Assembly (NCBI GenBank): GCA_030630245.1
Contig: DAOVNL010000001.1
Coordinates: 1-19,006 of the forward strand
Length of the DNA: 19,006 bases
Direction of reading: 5' to 3'
Source: Candidatus Omnitrophota bacterium
Lineage (GTDB): Bacteria; Omnitrophota; Gorgyraeia; B26-G9
Shown here: positions 1 through 8,113 of the stretch, one piece after another
Position numbering within the stretch: position 1 is the first letter of the stretch
Layout of the letters: each line of letters begins with the position of its first letter
Program-made: the position numbers and the translations under genes
Notes under the pieces: model-generated
Databases searched by the model: none
Told to the model about the DNA's origin: nothing
What the model saw: only the letters and a program-made list of their open reading frames with translations

Positions 1-26
1 AAGAAACTCAAAACAACATCGTCACG

Positions 27-54
27 AAAAAAAATAAGCTTAAGCTCTTTTTTA
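27..54 (-). terminator. Possible terminator after the GH65 gene
   Basis: Just past the stop codon of the GH65 phosphorylase, the minus strand reads an A-run, a short GAGC-TTAA-GCTT hairpin core, then TATTTTTTTT. The A-run and T-run extend the hairpin, so it could work in both directions. The GC core is very short, so this is a weak call. I could not define a further gene in positions 1-72. Confidence 0.4.
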
Positions 55-72
55 AACTTATCCGCGCTGATC

Positions 73-2490
73 CTATTTTGCTAAAGTTACGGCGATCGTT
101 GAACCAGGCGTAATTAAATATTTTTTTGAATTAACCTTGATCGGCAGTTTCCCGGCAACCGAGACATGTTTTTTCAAGGATATTTTAATCCTTGATTTTT
201 TGATATCAAAAGCCAATGACTGCCCCTTATAAAAAATATTAAATTTCATCCTGCGCCACTTGCGGGGCAATTTAGGGTTGACCTCAATTCCACTATCCGT
301 TACCTGGATACCGGCAAAACCTCTTATTGCAATATCCAGGGATCCTCCCATTACGCCGGCATGAATTCCTTCCGTTGTGGTTCCGCCCTGGGTATCATAT
401 ATGTCTGATTTTAAAACCTCTACAAACCAATCCCAGAATGCCTTTGCCTTGCCTACCTTTTGAGAAACAAAACAATGCACAACTTTACTCAGGGTCGAGC
501 CGTGAGAAGTACGCTTAATATAATAATCATAGTTCTTTTTCAAGAGCTTGCTATTAAAATTATATCCCGCTGCCTTAAAGATAGTCTCTACCTCTTCTAA
601 GGTCAATAAATAAAAAATCATCAATACATCTGCCTGCTTAGCCATCTTATAATTATCCGGAGACTTTCCTTCTGCTTTAAGGATCCTGTCCATGCGGTGT
701 ATATTTTTGTATTTTTTCTTATAGCGGGCCCAATCAAGCTCTTTAAGTTTAAAGTATCCCTTGAATTGAGCAATAATACCATTGCTGTCAATAATTATAC
801 GCATTTTACGTATGACGCGTTCCCATCGGCCTGTCTCATATTCGGTAAGTTTTAATTTTTTCTTAAGCTGCGCTGCTCTTTTTTTTGAAACTAATTTCAG
901 TATTTCTTGTGCTTTTTTAAGTGTCCAGACTATCAATACATTTGTATAAGCATTATCAATCAATCCCGGAAGAGAGATACCCGGGAATTTTTCATGAAAT
1001 TCATCCGGGCCCATAACCCCGCGCACATGATACTTTTTCTTCTTGGCATCATATTCGCATAAGCTGCATGCAAACTTGGCAATAGATAGAATTATCTCAG
1101 CGCCATATTTTTCCAGAAAGTCAAGATCATTAGTAACTCTCCAGTAATTCCACACATTATAAGAAATAGCAAAGGAAACATGTCTCTGGTTTCGGCTGTA
1201 ATCCGGCCCCCATTTGCCTGAGCGCGGGTTTAAATGCACGACTTGTGTTTCCTCTCTCCCGGAAGAACCGCTTTGCCAGGGAAACATCGCGCCTTTAAAT
1301 CCGTTATCTATCGCGTATTGCCTTGCCTTTTCCAATCGCTTATACCTGTATAAAAGCAGTGCCTTTGATATTTGCGGCATATGAAGATTAAAAAAGGGCA
1401 GGACAAAAATCTCGTCCCAGAAGACATGCCCGCGATATGCCTCTCCGTGCAAACCGCGTGCCGGCAGCCCGGCATCGATATCTTTATTATGGGGTGAAGC
1501 GGCCTGCAGCAAATGAAACATATGCAGCCGCAGAACCTGCTGAGAAAAAACATCCCCCTCTATCTCGATATCAAATTCATCCCAAAGCTTTTTCCAGGCC
1601 TTTGCGTGAAGCGTAAATAAAACATCGAACTTAGGCAGTTTTTTTGCCGCTTTGACCGCATCTAACTTTGCGTTTTTAACCCCTTTATCTTTGGACGTAA
1701 AAATGGAGACTGTTTTTTCTATGCTGCAAGTCTGATGCTTCTTGGCAAATATCCTGAATTCCTGTCCGACAACCTGGTTGCCGTGGCGAATAATCTCAAT
1801 TGTAGGCTTGAGCTCTTTTGCGCCGGAAAAAATTCTCAACTTTGCCGCTTCATACAGCTCGATCCTGGACTGGCTTGTTTTAACCCCCAGATAAACCCCG
1901 TTACGGGTAAATTTTCCCAGCACATGGGAACTCCAGTGATTGAAATTAAGCTGGCGGTACCGTTCAACATTCATGTTCAATACTGCCCCGTCCAGCATGG
2001 AACGCACACTTATATAATCACTGTAATTATCAGGAGTGATCTCATATTTTATTGCCGCAATATGCGGATTTGCCATACTCACAATTCTTGTTTCATGGAT
2101 CCATGTCCTGCGTCCATGCGGCATCTGGCACAATATCTTTCTGACAAACTTACCATAGCGCATATCAAGTTCCTGATGAAAAGAAAGAATTCTGGTAGCA
2201 GAAGGACTGAACCATACGCCGTCCCTGACCTTAAAAGTCAGATATGTCCAGTTAGGACAGTTTACCAGGTCTTCATTATAAATGGTTCTGCCCGCAATGT
2301 TTGTAGACAGCCGGTTGTATAAACCCGCGACATAAGTACCCGGATAATGCATTTCCGTGGGAACTGTTTCCGGTGCAGCGCCTCTTGTGCCGAAGTAACC
2401 GTTACCCAGAGTGCAAAGAACCTCGCGCAAACTCTCTTCTTCGGGTTCAAAACGTTTATAGATCAATTTCCATGGATGCTCTTTATGCAT
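73..2490 (-). CDS. GH65 family glycoside phosphorylase (trehalose or trehalose-6-phosphate phosphorylase-like)
   Basis: Members of GH65 split alpha-glucosidic disaccharides such as trehalose, maltose or kojibiose with phosphate, giving beta-glucose 1-phosphate. The protein has the family layout: an N-terminal beta-sandwich (about residues 10-265), an (alpha/alpha)6 barrel (about 310-690) and a short C-terminal beta domain. The motif GVMGPDEFHE carries the expected general acid, Glu497. Other family signatures are LGNGYFGTRGA near the N-terminus and RGHVFWDEIF. I prefer the ATG at 2490 (805 residues), preceded by GTAGAG at 9 nt. An upstream in-frame TTG at 2514 overlaps the previous stop codon by 4 nt but has its purine stretch directly against the codon. 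Either start leaves the gene translationally coupled to the HAD/OtsB fusion upstream. That neighbour points to trehalose or trehalose 6-phosphate as substrate rather than maltose, but substrate cannot be read from the sequence alone. Confidence 0.9.
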   Translation of the reverse strand: MHKEHPWKLIYKRFEPEEESLREVLCTLGNGYFGTRGAAPETVPTEMHYPGTYVAGLYNRLSTNIAGRTIYNEDLVNCPNWTYLTFKVRDGVWFSPSATRILSFHQELDMRYGKFVRKILCQMPHGRRTWIHETRIVSMANPHIAAIKYEITPDNYSDYISVRSMLDGAVLNMNVERYRQLNFNHWSSHVLGKFTRNGVYLGVKTSQSRIELYEAAKLRIFSGAKELKPTIEIIRHGNQVVGQEFRIFAKKHQTCSIEKTVSIFTSKDKGVKNAKLDAVKAAKKLPKFDVLFTLHAKAWKKLWDEFDIEIEGDVFSQQVLRLHMFHLLQAASPHNKDIDAGLPARGLHGEAYRGHVFWDEIFVLPFFNLHMPQISKALLLYRYKRLEKARQYAIDNGFKGAMFPWQSGSSGREETQVVHLNPRSGKWGPDYSRNQRHVSFAISYNVWNYWRVTNDLDFLEKYGAEIILSIAKFACSLCEYDAKKKKYHVRGVMGPDEFHEKFPGISLPGLIDNAYTNVLIVWTLKKAQEILKLVSKKRAAQLKKKLKLTEYETGRWERVIRKMRIIIDSNGIIAQFKGYFKLKELDWARYKKKYKNIHRMDRILKAEGKSPDNYKMAKQADVLMIFYLLTLEEVETIFKAAGYNFNSKLLKKNYDYYIKRTSHGSTLSKVVHCFVSQKVGKAKAFWDWFVEVLKSDIYDTQGGTTTEGIHAGVMGGSLDIAIRGFAGIQVTDSGIEVNPKLPRKWRRMKFNIFYKGQSLAFDIKKSRIKISLKKHVSVAGKLPIKVNSKKYLITPGSTIAVTLAK

Positions 2491-2510
2491 ATTTATTTTC
2501 TCTACTAATT

Positions 2511-4121
2511 TCAATCCTCTACCAATTGCTTGAACAGTTTGCCAACTTCATCCGGTGAAGCCAGGCGGAAACGAGCAGCGGATTTCCTTTCCTGATTACT
2601 TACAAGTATCCCCACTCCCCTGCTGTTTACAGTTCTGAAGGCGTCTTCGTCGGTTGTGTCATCACCGATATAAAAAACAGCATGGTCTTCCCAGGATAGA
2701 TCAAGAGCCTTCATTATCCAGCGCACTGCCTTTCCTTTGTTCCAGTCAATAGCAGGTAAAATCTCAAATACCATTTTCCCGTTCATCAGGCGCAACGCGT
2801 CATTTTCATCAACAACTTTTTCCACAACTTCTTTTATGGCAGGGATTTGTTCTTCTTTAACCAGACGGTAATGCACCGCGACACTGAACTTTTTTTCTTC
2901 GATGATCACTCCGTCTATACCGGAAAGAACATCTTTCAAAACTCCTGTCACTTTATCAACTACAGGGATGGTTTCTTTTGCCTTTGGCTGTATCATCGAG
3001 ACCCCTTTGCCTTGAATATCAAACCCATGGCTTCCGGCATAAAAAATCCCTTCAACTCCCGCAAGTTTTTCCACGTCCTTGCGCATTCTGCCGCTGACAA
3101 TAGCCGTGGTAAATTTAACGCAGAGCCTCTTTACAAGCTCCCTCATTTGTTCATTAATGACCGCAAGCTCCGGCCTATCGACTATCGGCGTAAGTGTCCC
3201 GTCATAATCGAGAAAAAATACTATTTTTTTATCCGACTTGAATATAGATTCTGGCACATCAAAATACTGCGGATTTATCGTTAAATCGTTTTTATCACCC
3301 TTGAATTTCGCGTATACGTTTTCAATTAATTTTTTGTCATTCCAGCAAGCAAATAAAGAAACCGGTTTCCTGTCAAACCATTCCTGTATTCTGTCCAGGC
3401 TTAACACTGAAAAAGAAGTTATCACTACATCTGCGCCGTTTTTATTCAGGGCTTCTATATTATCGCTTCTGGCAACCCCGACTACGAAAGCAAACCCACC
3501 ATTTCTGCCGGCCTGAACCCCTGATATGGCGTCCTCAAAAACCACACTGCGGCTAGGGAGCGTTCCCAGGTTCAAAGTAGCCTGAACAAATATATCGCCT
3601 TCGGGTTTTCCCTCCATGCCCATTTTCTCAGAGATGACGCCATCAACTCTGGTATCAAACAAATCCAGGACTCCGGCAATTTCAAGAATAAACTGACAGT
3701 TTTTAGAGGAAGAAACCACCCCGACCTTAACCCCGTTTTTTTTAAGATCGTTTATAAACTCAATACACGGCTTATACACTTCTACTCCGTTGATTTTAAG
3801 CACTTCTCTAAATTTTGCATTCTTTTTATTGCCAATTGAATATATTGTCTGTTTATCCGGGGTATCATCAGCGCTTCCCAGTGGCAGATGAATTCCTCTT
3901 GATTCTAAAAAGCTCTTTATCCCCTTAAGTCTTGGTTTACCATCGACAAAATTAAGATAATCCTGATGGGTAAATTCCTTAAAAGGCTCACCACAGGATT
4001 CTGCCTTTTCCTTTAAACATTCGTCAAAAACCAATTTCCAGGCATTCGCGTGAACAATAGCTGTCTTCGTTATAACACCATCCATGTCAAAAATGCCAGC
4101 TTCAAAAGAGTATTTTCCCAT
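2511..4121 (-). CDS. Two-domain protein: beta-phosphoglucomutase-like HAD + trehalose-6-phosphate phosphatase
   Basis: A 536-residue fusion of two HAD-fold enzymes. Residues 1 to about 245 are beta-phosphoglucomutase-like: the nucleophile motif is FDMDGVIT (Asp12, Asp14), with a cap region containing FVDGKPRLKG, then VVSSSKN and VFEDAISGVQAG. Residues about 290-536 are OtsB-like: FFLDYDGTLTPI (Asp305, Asp307), SGRMRKDV, GSHGFDIQG, DWNKGKAV and GDDTTDEDAF. Both catalytic sets look intact. The first half would interconvert beta-glucose 1-phosphate and glucose 6-phosphate; the second would dephosphorylate trehalose 6-phosphate in the cytoplasm. The start has a GAGAGG ribosome site 5 nt upstream. 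The stop codon overlaps the alternative TTG start of the GH65 gene. From memory, mycobacterial OtsB1 (Rv2006) has HAD, OtsB and GH65 domains in this same order in one polypeptide. No trehalose-phosphate synthase (OtsA) is in the window. Confidence 0.9.
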   Translation of the reverse strand: MGKYSFEAGIFDMDGVITKTAIVHANAWKLVFDECLKEKAESCGEPFKEFTHQDYLNFVDGKPRLKGIKSFLESRGIHLPLGSADDTPDKQTIYSIGNKKNAKFREVLKINGVEVYKPCIEFINDLKKNGVKVGVVSSSKNCQFILEIAGVLDLFDTRVDGVISEKMGMEGKPEGDIFVQATLNLGTLPSRSVVFEDAISGVQAGRNGGFAFVVGVARSDNIEALNKNGADVVITSFSVLSLDRIQEWFDRKPVSLFACWNDKKLIENVYAKFKGDKNDLTINPQYFDVPESIFKSDKKIVFFLDYDGTLTPIVDRPELAVINEQMRELVKRLCVKFTTAIVSGRMRKDVEKLAGVEGIFYAGSHGFDIQGKGVSMIQPKAKETIPVVDKVTGVLKDVLSGIDGVIIEEKKFSVAVHYRLVKEEQIPAIKEVVEKVVDENDALRLMNGKMVFEILPAIDWNKGKAVRWIMKALDLSWEDHAVFYIGDDTTDEDAFRTVNSRGVGILVSNQERKSAARFRLASPDEVGKLFKQLVED

Positions 4122-4187
4122 ATATACCTCTCAACCCAATACAAAATCACTTCCAAATAATTTTAATCAGAAAATCCCAGTTTTACC

Positions 4188-4215
4188 TATATAATCGGCA
4201 GGTCATTTGTGATAA
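4188..4215 (-). promoter_or_regulatory. Candidate promoter of the trehalose cassette
   Basis: On the minus strand TTATCA (4210-4215) and TATATA (4188-4193) are separated by 16 nt, about 65 nt upstream of the HAD/OtsB start codon. The match to sigma-70 consensus is only moderate and the surroundings are AT-rich. Confidence 0.3.
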
Positions 4216-4324
4216 CTTTAAAAACTGAATATTTTAAGTAACTGTGCGCAATTCCTGTAATTAATCATCTTTAATATAATAACACAAAAGGCCTTAAAAT
4301 AAAAATCGAATTTAATGATTTATA

Positions 4325-4570
4325 ATAATAGGTGAGTCAATGGAGGGGGTATCATATCTTCACGCGAAACAGATGAAGAGAATCTGTTTTGGCGGATTTA
4401 ATTAGTTAATTTTACATGGATGTTAAAATTAACTAATTTCCTCGGAGACTGACAGGATGTCAGTCGAGAATGAGCCAAAATAGATTCTCTTTAACTGTTT
4501 TAAACACTATGCGGTATATTTTAAACATAATGACCCCTGCCGCATTATCCCCTATTGACTCACCGATTAT
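4325..4570 (+). repeat. MITE-like inverted-repeat element with an internal three-way-junction fold (possible plus-strand RNA)
   Basis: This fills most of the 438-nt gap between the HEAT gene and the trehalose cassette. The ends are 17-nt inverted repeats, 4325-4341 and 4554-4570, matching at 16 positions (core GGTGAGTCAAT); the right copy contains the HEAT stop codon. Inside, 4366-4393 pairs with 4474-4501 as a 28-position helix with 24 Watson-Crick pairs, 3 G.U pairs and 1 mismatch. It encloses two hairpins: 4400-4414 with 4424-4438 (15 perfect pairs) and 4447-4454 with 4458-4465 (8 pairs). All three wobbles are G.U on the plus strand and would be C.A on the minus strand. TTTATA occurs next to the left end (4319-4324) and 2 nt beyond the right end (4573-4578), a possible but weak target duplication. 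No protein is encoded. It could be a small non-autonomous element, a structured RNA, or both. Confidence 0.55.
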
Positions 4571-7517
4571 GGTTTATATTTTCATTAAGCCAGTTCTGCC
4601 ATTTTTCTTTATCCTGTCCAAAGTAATGACCAGTTATATTCCTCAACGCCTCAACGGTATTTTCACGCACAAGCTTGTTTTCATCGTCTAAAACCCTGAT
4701 CAAAGGCCCCACAGCCCTAATATCCTTAATCTCACCCAGGGCAAGCGCAGCCTGATAACGTACAGACCAATGTATGTCATTTAAAGCATCAATAAGCGAA
4801 ACTACTGATTTAAGATCTTTAATCTCGGACAGAGCTAATGCCGTCTGGTAACGCACAGAGGTATCTTTATCTTTAAGCATTCCGATTAATGCGTCAACAC
4901 AAGAACGATGCTTTAATTCACCAAGAGCAAGCACGACCTCATAACGCACTGAGGAATCAGGGTCTTTTAACATGGGCATAAGATACTTTACCGCGCGAAG
5001 GTCTTTAAGTTTAGCCAGGGAACTTGTCGCCTTTATTCTCACCGATGAGTTTTTGTCTTTTAAATCCTTAATAAGCTTTTCAAAACCCGGATTACTCTCT
5101 ATAGTTTCCAGATCCGGCATCACCAAAATCTCCTCCTGCTTTTTCTCATCACTTTTTTCCGCCTCTGCTTTAGGATAACTCTCTTTAGAGTATACCTTGT
5201 CCTGTTTTCGGAGAATATCCGCGACATACTTGCGGGTTATAGGATTACTGGTTTTCAACTCATTTTTTAATTTGCCCCTGGTTTCTTTGCTGCGGAATTT
5301 TTCCAGGGTTCTGACAATTCTTTGCCTGATAGAATCATCAGTATCCTGCAGTCCCTTGATCAAAGCCTCCACGGTTTGTTTGTTTTCAAAATTAGCCAAG
5401 GCTTCCGCTGCTTTATAGCGCACTGTCCATTGCCGGTCTCTCAGAGCTCGTGTTAAAATTTCCACTGCCTGGGGCCGCCTTAATTTTCCCAAAGACTCCA
5501 TTACCTGTGAGCGTACAGCAGGATGTTTGTCATAGCTTGCATTGATCAACCCGGCAATAGCCCTCCCATCCTGTATTTCTCCCAATGACTTTGCCGCATG
5601 ATAGCGGGTTTTCCAATGCCTGTCTTTAAGCGCAATAAGCAGGGAATTTACCGCCCGGCTACTACCGATAATACCCAAACTCCAGGCAGCCTGATAACGC
5701 ACACTTGGGTGCGGATCTTTCAGAGCGTTTATTATATCAGAAACCGCCCTATCATCTTTTATTCGCGCCAGTGCCTTTAAACCATGAAATCGCACCAGCC
5801 AGTTTTCATCATCTAAAGCTTTAGTCAATGCACCAAATGCACGCGGGTTTTGCAGTTTTTCCAATGCCTTTACCGCATGATAACGCAAGCTCCAGTGCGT
5901 ATCATCAATTGCTTTACTAAGCGGTTTAAGCGCACGATTATCCCGGATATTACCAAGAGCCCATGCAGCATAACTGCGCACCACATGATCCTCATCCTTT
6001 AACGCTCTGATTAAAGGTTCAACAGCCCTGTTATCCTTTATCTTTCCCAATGCCCATGCGGCATAGTAACGCACCTGTCTTGCCCCATCGTAAAGCAACA
6101 CATTTATCAGCTCTTTTAGTGCCCTTTTATCACCGATTTGCCCGAAAATCCCGGCAATAAACATTCTAACCTGACGGTTTTCATGCTTTATATTTTCTAT
6201 AAGTGAAATATCCGTATTAACGCTGCATATTCTCACCAGTGCCCATGCGGCATAATTACCTACTATCTGATCTCTGTCGCTTAGTAGATTGATCAACCCT
6301 GGCACTGCCCTTGTTACTTTCATTTTACCCAATGCCCTTGCCGTATAACTTCTCACAATAGGATCACTATCCCGCATAGCAGCGATCAAGATATCTACAG
6401 CATCAGGATTTCTGCCTTGGCCTAACATCCAGGCTGCCTGACGGCGCAGCAGGATGCGGTCACTTTTTAAATATTTGATCAGCAGTTTTACGCTTTGCAG
6501 TTTGTCGATTTGTTCAATAGCATTTAGAGCCAGCTTGGCTAAAGAAATATCTTGTCCAACAGCCAGAACCCTCAAGGCGCTTATCGCGCTCTTATCACCT
6601 ATTTTAACCAGTGCCTTCACCGCTTCTTCGATATTGCTTATATTTCCGGCGCTGCCAAGCACATTAATAAGTTTTTCCGTAGCCCTTTTATCCTGCAGCT
6701 GCCCTAAAGCACTGATGACTTTATTGCGAATTCTTGCATATTTTCTCCTGTTTAAAACGCTGAGCAGAGCTCCTAAAGCCGCAGGGTCTTTAATATTACC
6801 CAATGCCTCTGCTGCTTTTTTTGACACATTCATGTCCTCATCAGCAGTTAATACTAAAGAGAGTGCTTTGACCGCAAGAGGACTTTTAATCTGCCCTAAA
6901 GCAATAACCGCGTATTTACGAATCTCAGGGTTTTCATCGTCAAGTACACCTATAAGCATTTCCACGCTATAAACGTCTTTTATATTGCTTAGCGCCACAG
7001 CAGCATTGTGTTTAAGCCAGGCATCAGGCTCATATAGGCTCATTATCAGCGCCTCAACCGCAAGACTGCTCTTCAGCTTGCCCAGCGTCTGGGCGGAAAC
7101 ACTGCGCATGAAGCTGTTCCCGTTTTTAAGTGTTTGTATTAAAAAAGGGACCGAGGCATCTCCGATATTGACCAGAGCCTTTAAAACTTCCTCAAATACA
7201 TAGCTCTTACCGGGGAGTATTTTCTCTTTACCAGAAAGCCAATTAATTTGAGCCTGATCATCAATTAATTTTATTAATGCGGGAACTGCTCCAGCAGCCT
7301 TCTCTTTCATCAATCCCAGATTATAGGCTGCCTCAGCACGAGTATTGGCATCCTGAGAGAGAAGCTTTTTAGACTCATTAACTACTTTTTCAGAAAGCTG
7401 CAAAGACAGAACGCTTTTCCCGTCTGCATCCGCAAAAGTATTTTTTGCAAATGAAATACCCCATGTTATATTAATTATCAACATAAGGCATATAGCATTT
7501 TTCCAAAATATCTTCAT
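4560..7517 (-). CDS. Exported HEAT-repeat (PBS-lyase-like) protein, 985 residues
   Basis: After an N-terminal hydrophobic signal segment (about residues 5-24, ending in SFAK) nearly the whole protein is a chain of roughly 30-residue HEAT repeats. The recurring patterns are D..VR..AA.ALG.I and D.RAV..LI.AL, and I estimate 28-30 repeats. A charged, lysine/glutamate-rich linker at about residues 770-800 splits the array into a long N-terminal and a short C-terminal block. No catalytic domain is visible. HEAT arrays usually act as protein-binding scaffolds; the signal segment places this one in the periplasm or at the envelope. The gene starts 36 nt after the DUF457-like gene, probably in the same transcript, with a weak GAAGAAG ribosome site. 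Its final codons (HNR-stop) lie inside the right terminal repeat of the neighbouring inverted-repeat element. A specific function cannot be given. Confidence 0.88.
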   Translation of the reverse strand: MKIFWKNAICLMLIINITWGISFAKNTFADADGKSVLSLQLSEKVVNESKKLLSQDANTRAEAAYNLGLMKEKAAGAVPALIKLIDDQAQINWLSGKEKILPGKSYVFEEVLKALVNIGDASVPFLIQTLKNGNSFMRSVSAQTLGKLKSSLAVEALIMSLYEPDAWLKHNAAVALSNIKDVYSVEMLIGVLDDENPEIRKYAVIALGQIKSPLAVKALSLVLTADEDMNVSKKAAEALGNIKDPAALGALLSVLNRRKYARIRNKVISALGQLQDKRATEKLINVLGSAGNISNIEEAVKALVKIGDKSAISALRVLAVGQDISLAKLALNAIEQIDKLQSVKLLIKYLKSDRILLRRQAAWMLGQGRNPDAVDILIAAMRDSDPIVRSYTARALGKMKVTRAVPGLINLLSDRDQIVGNYAAWALVRICSVNTDISLIENIKHENRQVRMFIAGIFGQIGDKRALKELINVLLYDGARQVRYYAAWALGKIKDNRAVEPLIRALKDEDHVVRSYAAWALGNIRDNRALKPLSKAIDDTHWSLRYHAVKALEKLQNPRAFGALTKALDDENWLVRFHGLKALARIKDDRAVSDIINALKDPHPSVRYQAAWSLGIIGSSRAVNSLLIALKDRHWKTRYHAAKSLGEIQDGRAIAGLINASYDKHPAVRSQVMESLGKLRRPQAVEILTRALRDRQWTVRYKAAEALANFENKQTVEALIKGLQDTDDSIRQRIVRTLEKFRSKETRGKLKNELKTSNPITRKYVADILRKQDKVYSKESYPKAEAEKSDEKKQEEILVMPDLETIESNPGFEKLIKDLKDKNSSVRIKATSSLAKLKDLRAVKYLMPMLKDPDSSVRYEVVLALGELKHRSCVDALIGMLKDKDTSVRYQTALALSEIKDLKSVVSLIDALNDIHWSVRYQAALALGEIKDIRAVGPLIRVLDDENKLVRENTVEALRNITGHYFGQDKEKWQNWLNENINHNR

Positions 7518-7553
7518 GTTTTAAACTTCTTCAATACCTTTATTAACCTCTTC

Positions 7554-7994
7554 TTATTTTTTTTCAACTTTTTCAAATAGCTTATTTATATCAAACCCCT
7601 TACGTATTCTCCAGGTAAAAAAATAAAAGTTTACGGATAAATTATTTCCCCCTGCATCCATTATCAAATGCAATGTATATCCTGCGGTAAAAGCCGTCAA
7701 ATAAATGTTGTTGGCAAAAACTGAAGCTATCCATAGAAGTATGACCAGCTCAATACTGTGCAGGAACAGGTATAGTTTTTCAAACGGCAGGTCATGACCC
7801 GGGGAAAACGCATCGTAAACCTTTTTCACAGTTATGCCTCTTATGCCCTTATGGATAATGAATTCCAAAACATGGTCAATATCAGGCATTACACCGCCAA
7901 GAATTAAAATGATTCCCGCAAGCAGGTTCCTGCCCGCAACCCATATTGCTATACCCGAACACGCAGAAGCAATAATATGTCTTTGAGGTCTCAT
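7554..7994 (-). CDS. YdjM/DUF457-type membrane-bound metal-dependent hydrolase-like protein
   Basis: A 146-residue, largely hydrophobic protein with about three or four membrane segments and the conserved polar residues of the YdjM/DUF457 group: His6 near the N-terminus, MPDIDH (residues 36-41), LHS (78-80) and LHLIMD (108-113). These His/Asp residues are spaced as expected for a metal site facing the membrane surface. The family is known mostly by annotation and its substrate is not established, so the hydrolase label is inherited rather than shown. The start has AAAGGA 5 nt upstream. A promoter with an extended -10 lies 32 nt before the start codon, and the HEAT gene follows after 36 nt, suggesting a two-gene operon. 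Confidence 0.7.
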   Translation of the reverse strand: MRPQRHIIASACSGIAIWVAGRNLLAGIILILGGVMPDIDHVLEFIIHKGIRGITVKKVYDAFSPGHDLPFEKLYLFLHSIELVILLWIASVFANNIYLTAFTAGYTLHLIMDAGGNNLSVNFYFFTWRIRKGFDINKLFEKVEKK

Positions 7995-8025
7995 GAAAAT
8001 CCTTTAATTTTGTCTGTTTATAATA

Positions 8026-8034
8026 ATTATAGCA
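8026..8034 (-). promoter_or_regulatory. Extended -10 promoter of the DUF457-HEAT operon
   Basis: The minus strand reads TGCTATAAT here, an exact extended -10 (TGnTATAAT). Transcription would start near 8019, leaving a leader of about 25 nt before the ATG at 7994. No good -35 box stands at the usual distance, as is common with extended -10 promoters. Confidence 0.55.
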
Positions 8035-8113
8035 TAATCATTTTAAAGGGGCGAGCAAGTAGTTTTAATAGATAGGTGATAAAAAGTCAGAAAAATAAAA
8101 TTACGGGTGAGTT

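Noticed and set aside
1..72. Possible start of another minus-strand gene beyond the GH65 stop
   Set aside because: One frame stays open but has no start codon before the window edge, and a terminator-like hairpin occupies the same bases.
1735..2322. Plus-strand frame of 195 codons inside the GH65 gene
   Set aside because: It is antisense to a well-supported enzyme gene; the length follows from codon bias of the opposite strand.
4470..4691. Plus-strand reading frame of 73 codons across the end of the HEAT gene
   Set aside because: It runs through the inverted-repeat element and antisense to HEAT codons, has no ribosome site, and its translation shows no domain.
6454..6972. Plus-strand frame of 172 codons within the HEAT gene
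   Set aside because: Antisense shadow of the repeated HEAT codons; Ser/Ala/Leu-rich translation with no recognisable family.
4560..7517. HEAT repeats as a CRISPR-like or DNA repeat array
   Set aside because: The periodicity is at protein level (about 31 residues) with diverged DNA and no constant spacer units.
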